This document shows positions 30,515 through 32,135 of a stretch of DNA of 32,135 bases, piece after piece. The notes beneath the pieces were generated by a model. That model saw only the letters and a program-made list of their open reading frames with translations, was not told where the DNA came from and made no database searches. This DNA comes from Candidatus Woesearchaeota archaeon (GTDB lineage: Archaea > Nanobdellota > Nanobdellia > Woesearchaeales > 21-14-0-10-32-9), in NCBI GenBank assembly GCA_003560545.1, contig PWLK01000081.1, positions 1 through 32,135 of the forward strand. Direction: 5' to 3'. The position numbers and the translations under genes were made by a program. Position 1 is the stretch's first letter. Each line of letters opens with the position of its first letter.

Positions 30515-30565
30515 CTCAGCTGACCTTGTTTCATTCATACCCTGAAGGGCTAGTCGCAAGGATTT
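30515..30565 (-). other. Intron 1 of tRNA-Tyr, anticodon position 37/38 (51 nt)
   Basis: This intron follows G37 in the usual place. It contains CCTTG/CAAGG and an inner CCCT/AGGG hairpin. The central helix is weak (CTGT against GCTG with one T-T mismatch), so the bulge-helix-bulge is relaxed rather than canonical, and the exact cut could shift by a base. Confidence 0.75.
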
Positions 30566-30630
30566 CTACAGCCGAGCGCTCTACCGTTGAGCTACCGAGG
30601 GAAACCTATTCAGAACAGGATAAATAATTG

Positions 30631-30640
30631 TTTTATAAAA
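30631..30640 (-). promoter_or_regulatory. TATA box of tRNA-Tyr
   Basis: TTTTATAAAA is palindromic and lies about 35 nt upstream of the tRNA-Tyr 5' end, a normal distance for an archaeal tRNA promoter. It also separates this gene from the end of the 484-residue protein gene. Confidence 0.55.
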
Positions 30641-30664
30641 GTTTCCATAGAAAAAAAAAGAGTT

Positions 30665-32119
30665 TTATTCGTTTACGAATAACGGCTTAGCAGAGAACAC
30701 CATGCGCTCTTTTCCGTTCTTATTTTCAAATTTAGCTCTTGCTTTGGGAAGGGTAAGGTTTCCTATAATCTTAAGCTTTGCTTTCGCCCTATAAGTAAGA
30801 ATCCTTTCTTCTAAAGAGTCAAGCGAGTCAAGGTTCCAGTACAAGAGAGTTCCTTTCCTAGTGGTTTTTGTAACCTTCGTAGGCTTCAAAGATCCAAGGT
30901 GGTGGGAGTCTGAAATATCAATAATGCCGGGAAGCTTATCGTTAACAGACAACCCATGGATTTGCTTGCCAGACCTGTTCTTTACAAAAATCTTTATTTT
31001 CAACTCTGAAACGCCGTGCTCGTCCTTGCCAAGGACGCTTGCTTCTTTCATTATAACAATAGGGCTCCTGAACAAGTAATACGCTACTACAAGTATTATG
31101 ACCAAAGCTATGATTATTACCAGGACCCTATAATTAGTCTTAACAAGTATGTCAAATTCTTCTGCGGGCTCAAGGGAAGGAGCCCATTGGTAATGCGCTC
31201 TTCCATCAATTCTTACAACTTCCGCTTCAGGAGTTGTACTGGTAAAAATCCTTTTATACCAAGGCGCAGGAATATCTATCTCTGTAATCCTTTCGAAGTT
31301 TCCTTTGTTTGTTACAGTTATTTCATCTTTTGTAAGGAACCAATTGGTCTTGGACTCGTAATCGGTGTCGGTATCGACAATCCTGTCAATTGTCAGGCGG
31401 GGGAAGTTCTCTGTTATAACTCGTTCGGTTATAGGATAATAAGCATTCACCCTGATAGTGTATTCACCTGGTGCCTGGTGAGGATTAAGATCGAACTGCA
31501 TGTACACAGTTTTTTCCTGTGTAGGCCCCAGGGAGACTTCCATTTGCTGTTCTTCGAATAGCTGGCTTGAAGCTGTAATGTAGAGTTCTGAGATGTTAAG
31601 CTGGTTCCTGTTCCTTAACTGTACTGGTAAGCTTAAAGGCTCTCGCGGGTCGTGAGCTTCGGGCAGGCTTACATCCATTGCCACACTAGGCACGAATCCG
31701 GCTGGAGCGCCATCAGCTGTTATACTGATGGGGACTCTTATTGTTTCCATTGAGCCATCCTGCCTGCTCTGAATCCTTATGTTCACAGAGTAAGAACCAA
31801 AGGAAACCCCTGACCTAGGGATTATTGTAAGAATAAAGCTTTCTTCTGAGTTCGCAGGAATTGTAACCCTTGTTGGAGTGGTGGTTATAATCCAGTTAAT
31901 GGAATCAGGCGTTGAAAGGCGTATATCCATGGACTGGTCGTAATCCTCGAAGTTCTCAATTGTTACTTCGTACTCCGTGAACCCTCCAGGCATTGTCCTG
32001 GATGTTATGGTTTCTACGCTGGCAGAGAAAGAAGCTGCTGCGCTGCCAACAAACAATAACACTGCTAGTGATGATATGACGAACAAAGAAAGCAGTTTAG
32101 CCTTGTTTTTTCCTGTCAT
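30665..32119 (-). CDS. Secreted/membrane protein with Ig-like beta domains and cytoplasmic C-terminal domain
   Basis: 484 residues, with GGAGGG before the ATG. Seen: a signal peptide at about 1-30 (KAKLLSLFVISSLAVLLFVGSAAAS), beta-rich regions at about 31-135 and 145-325 with alternating strand patterns such as FTEYEVTIENF and GEYTIRVNAYYPI that resemble the NEW3/CARDB type domains of COG1470 surface proteins, one membrane helix VLVIIIALVIILVVAYYLF near 332-350, and a beta-rich domain from about 352 to 484. The N-terminal part would be outside and the C-terminal part inside. A cell-envelope or S-layer-associated role is likely; no specific function is recognised. It has no cysteines, which is notable for an extracellular protein. 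Confidence 0.65.
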   Translation of the reverse strand: MTGKNKAKLLSLFVISSLAVLLFVGSAAASFSASVETITSRTMPGGFTEYEVTIENFEDYDQSMDIRLSTPDSINWIITTTPTRVTIPANSEESFILTIIPRSGVSFGSYSVNIRIQSRQDGSMETIRVPISITADGAPAGFVPSVAMDVSLPEAHDPREPLSLPVQLRNRNQLNISELYITASSQLFEEQQMEVSLGPTQEKTVYMQFDLNPHQAPGEYTIRVNAYYPITERVITENFPRLTIDRIVDTDTDYESKTNWFLTKDEITVTNKGNFERITEIDIPAPWYKRIFTSTTPEAEVVRIDGRAHYQWAPSLEPAEEFDILVKTNYRVLVIIIALVIILVVAYYLFRSPIVIMKEASVLGKDEHGVSELKIKIFVKNRSGKQIHGLSVNDKLPGIIDISDSHHLGSLKPTKVTKTTRKGTLLYWNLDSLDSLEERILTYRAKAKLKIIGNLTLPKARAKFENKNGKERMVFSAKPLFVNE

Positions 32120-32135
32120 TAATGTTACCCTCCAA

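Larger units (their letters stand above)
30446..30601 (-). tRNA. tRNA-Tyr (GUA) with two introns (37/38 and 59/60)
   Basis: Three exons on the minus strand: 30566-30601, 30493-30514 and 30446-30459. Joined (72 nt), they give acceptor CCCTCGG/CCGAGGG, D-stem GCTC/GAGC, anticodon stem CTCGG/CCGAG with loop CTGTAGA (anticodon GTA), and T-stem GGGAG/CTCCC with loop TTCAAAT. C1-G72 and A73 are the tyrosine identity bases of archaea, confirming the call. Without removing the second intron the T-stem and acceptor do not pair at all, which is why a plain cloverleaf fails here. A TATA box at 30631-30640 lies about 35 nt before the 5' end, and a T5 run follows the 3' end. Confidence 0.9.

Noticed and set aside
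30254..30559. A 101-residue minus-strand open frame across tRNA-Asp upstream sequence
   Set aside because: It runs through tRNA-Tyr exons and introns and the promoter; the product resembles no protein and has no start context.
30470..30601. tRNA-Tyr with only one intron
   Set aside because: With only the anticodon intron removed, the T-stem and acceptor stem do not pair; removing a second 33-nt intron restores both exactly.
1..32135. CRISPR array, prophage or plasmid signature
   Set aside because: I saw no regularly spaced repeats, Cas, integrase, capsid, terminase or replication-initiation genes; most genes are chromosomal core genes.

Overview
This window is a piece of an archaeal chromosome. 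Nearly every informational gene is the archaeal version: RNA polymerase split into H, B'', B', A' and A'', archaeal NusA, Spt5, RpoF, and ribosomal proteins eS19, eL39, eL31, eL15, eL21, eL30, uL11 and uS12. Genes are preceded by TATA boxes, and several transcripts look leaderless. A split rpoB, FtsZ beside SecE-Spt5-L11, and secreted proteins carrying the N-terminal motif KGQAA(I/L)E(Y/F)LTTYGWA point to a euryarchaeal or DPANN-type archaeon. I favour DPANN from the pilin-like motif and compact genes, but the sequence alone does not prove it.

Layout. 1-4149: a truncated COG2112-type kinase and a large membrane-anchored lipase-like protein share one divergent promoter. A HemK-like methyltransferase and a winged-helix protein follow on the minus strand. 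4192-8940 is the surface-structure block: two paralogous class III pilin-like proteins (minus strand), a MoxR AAA+ ATPase with its VWA partner (plus strand), then a three-gene operon of pilin-like and small membrane proteins. The two pilin-type promoters share an identical 12-bp element just downstream of the TATA box. 8932-10975: triosephosphate isomerase, a bacterial-type Lgt, thioredoxin and a zinc ribbon. 11131-18749 is ribosome, transcription, secretion and division: eS19-eL39-eL31, an HPF-like protein, eL15 (behind a possible leaderless uORF), DUF655-RpoF-eL21-uL11, a membrane protein that seems to need a non-canonical start, Spt5-SecE-FtsZ, and a histidine-rich FKBP. 18890-21430: two unrecognised AT-rich genes, an NSUN-type RNA m5C methylase and a membrane-anchored transglutaminase-like protein. 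21442-30042 is the RNA polymerase operon rpoH-B''-B'-A'-A''-eL30-nusA-uS12, preceded by tRNA-Lys and tRNA-Asp. 30446-30601 is a tRNA-Tyr gene with two introns. 30665-32119 is a large secreted/membrane beta-rich protein.

How it fits together. Most of the window is core information processing in conserved archaeal order. The part most likely to hold undescribed biology is 3658-8940, where a MoxR-VWA chaperone pair is embedded among pilin-like substrates, with a shared promoter element on both flanking pilin transcripts and a winged-helix gene nearby. Other points of interest are the doubly interrupted tRNA-Tyr, Lgt in an archaeon, the uORF before eL15, and charged low-complexity tails on several ribosome and polymerase proteins.
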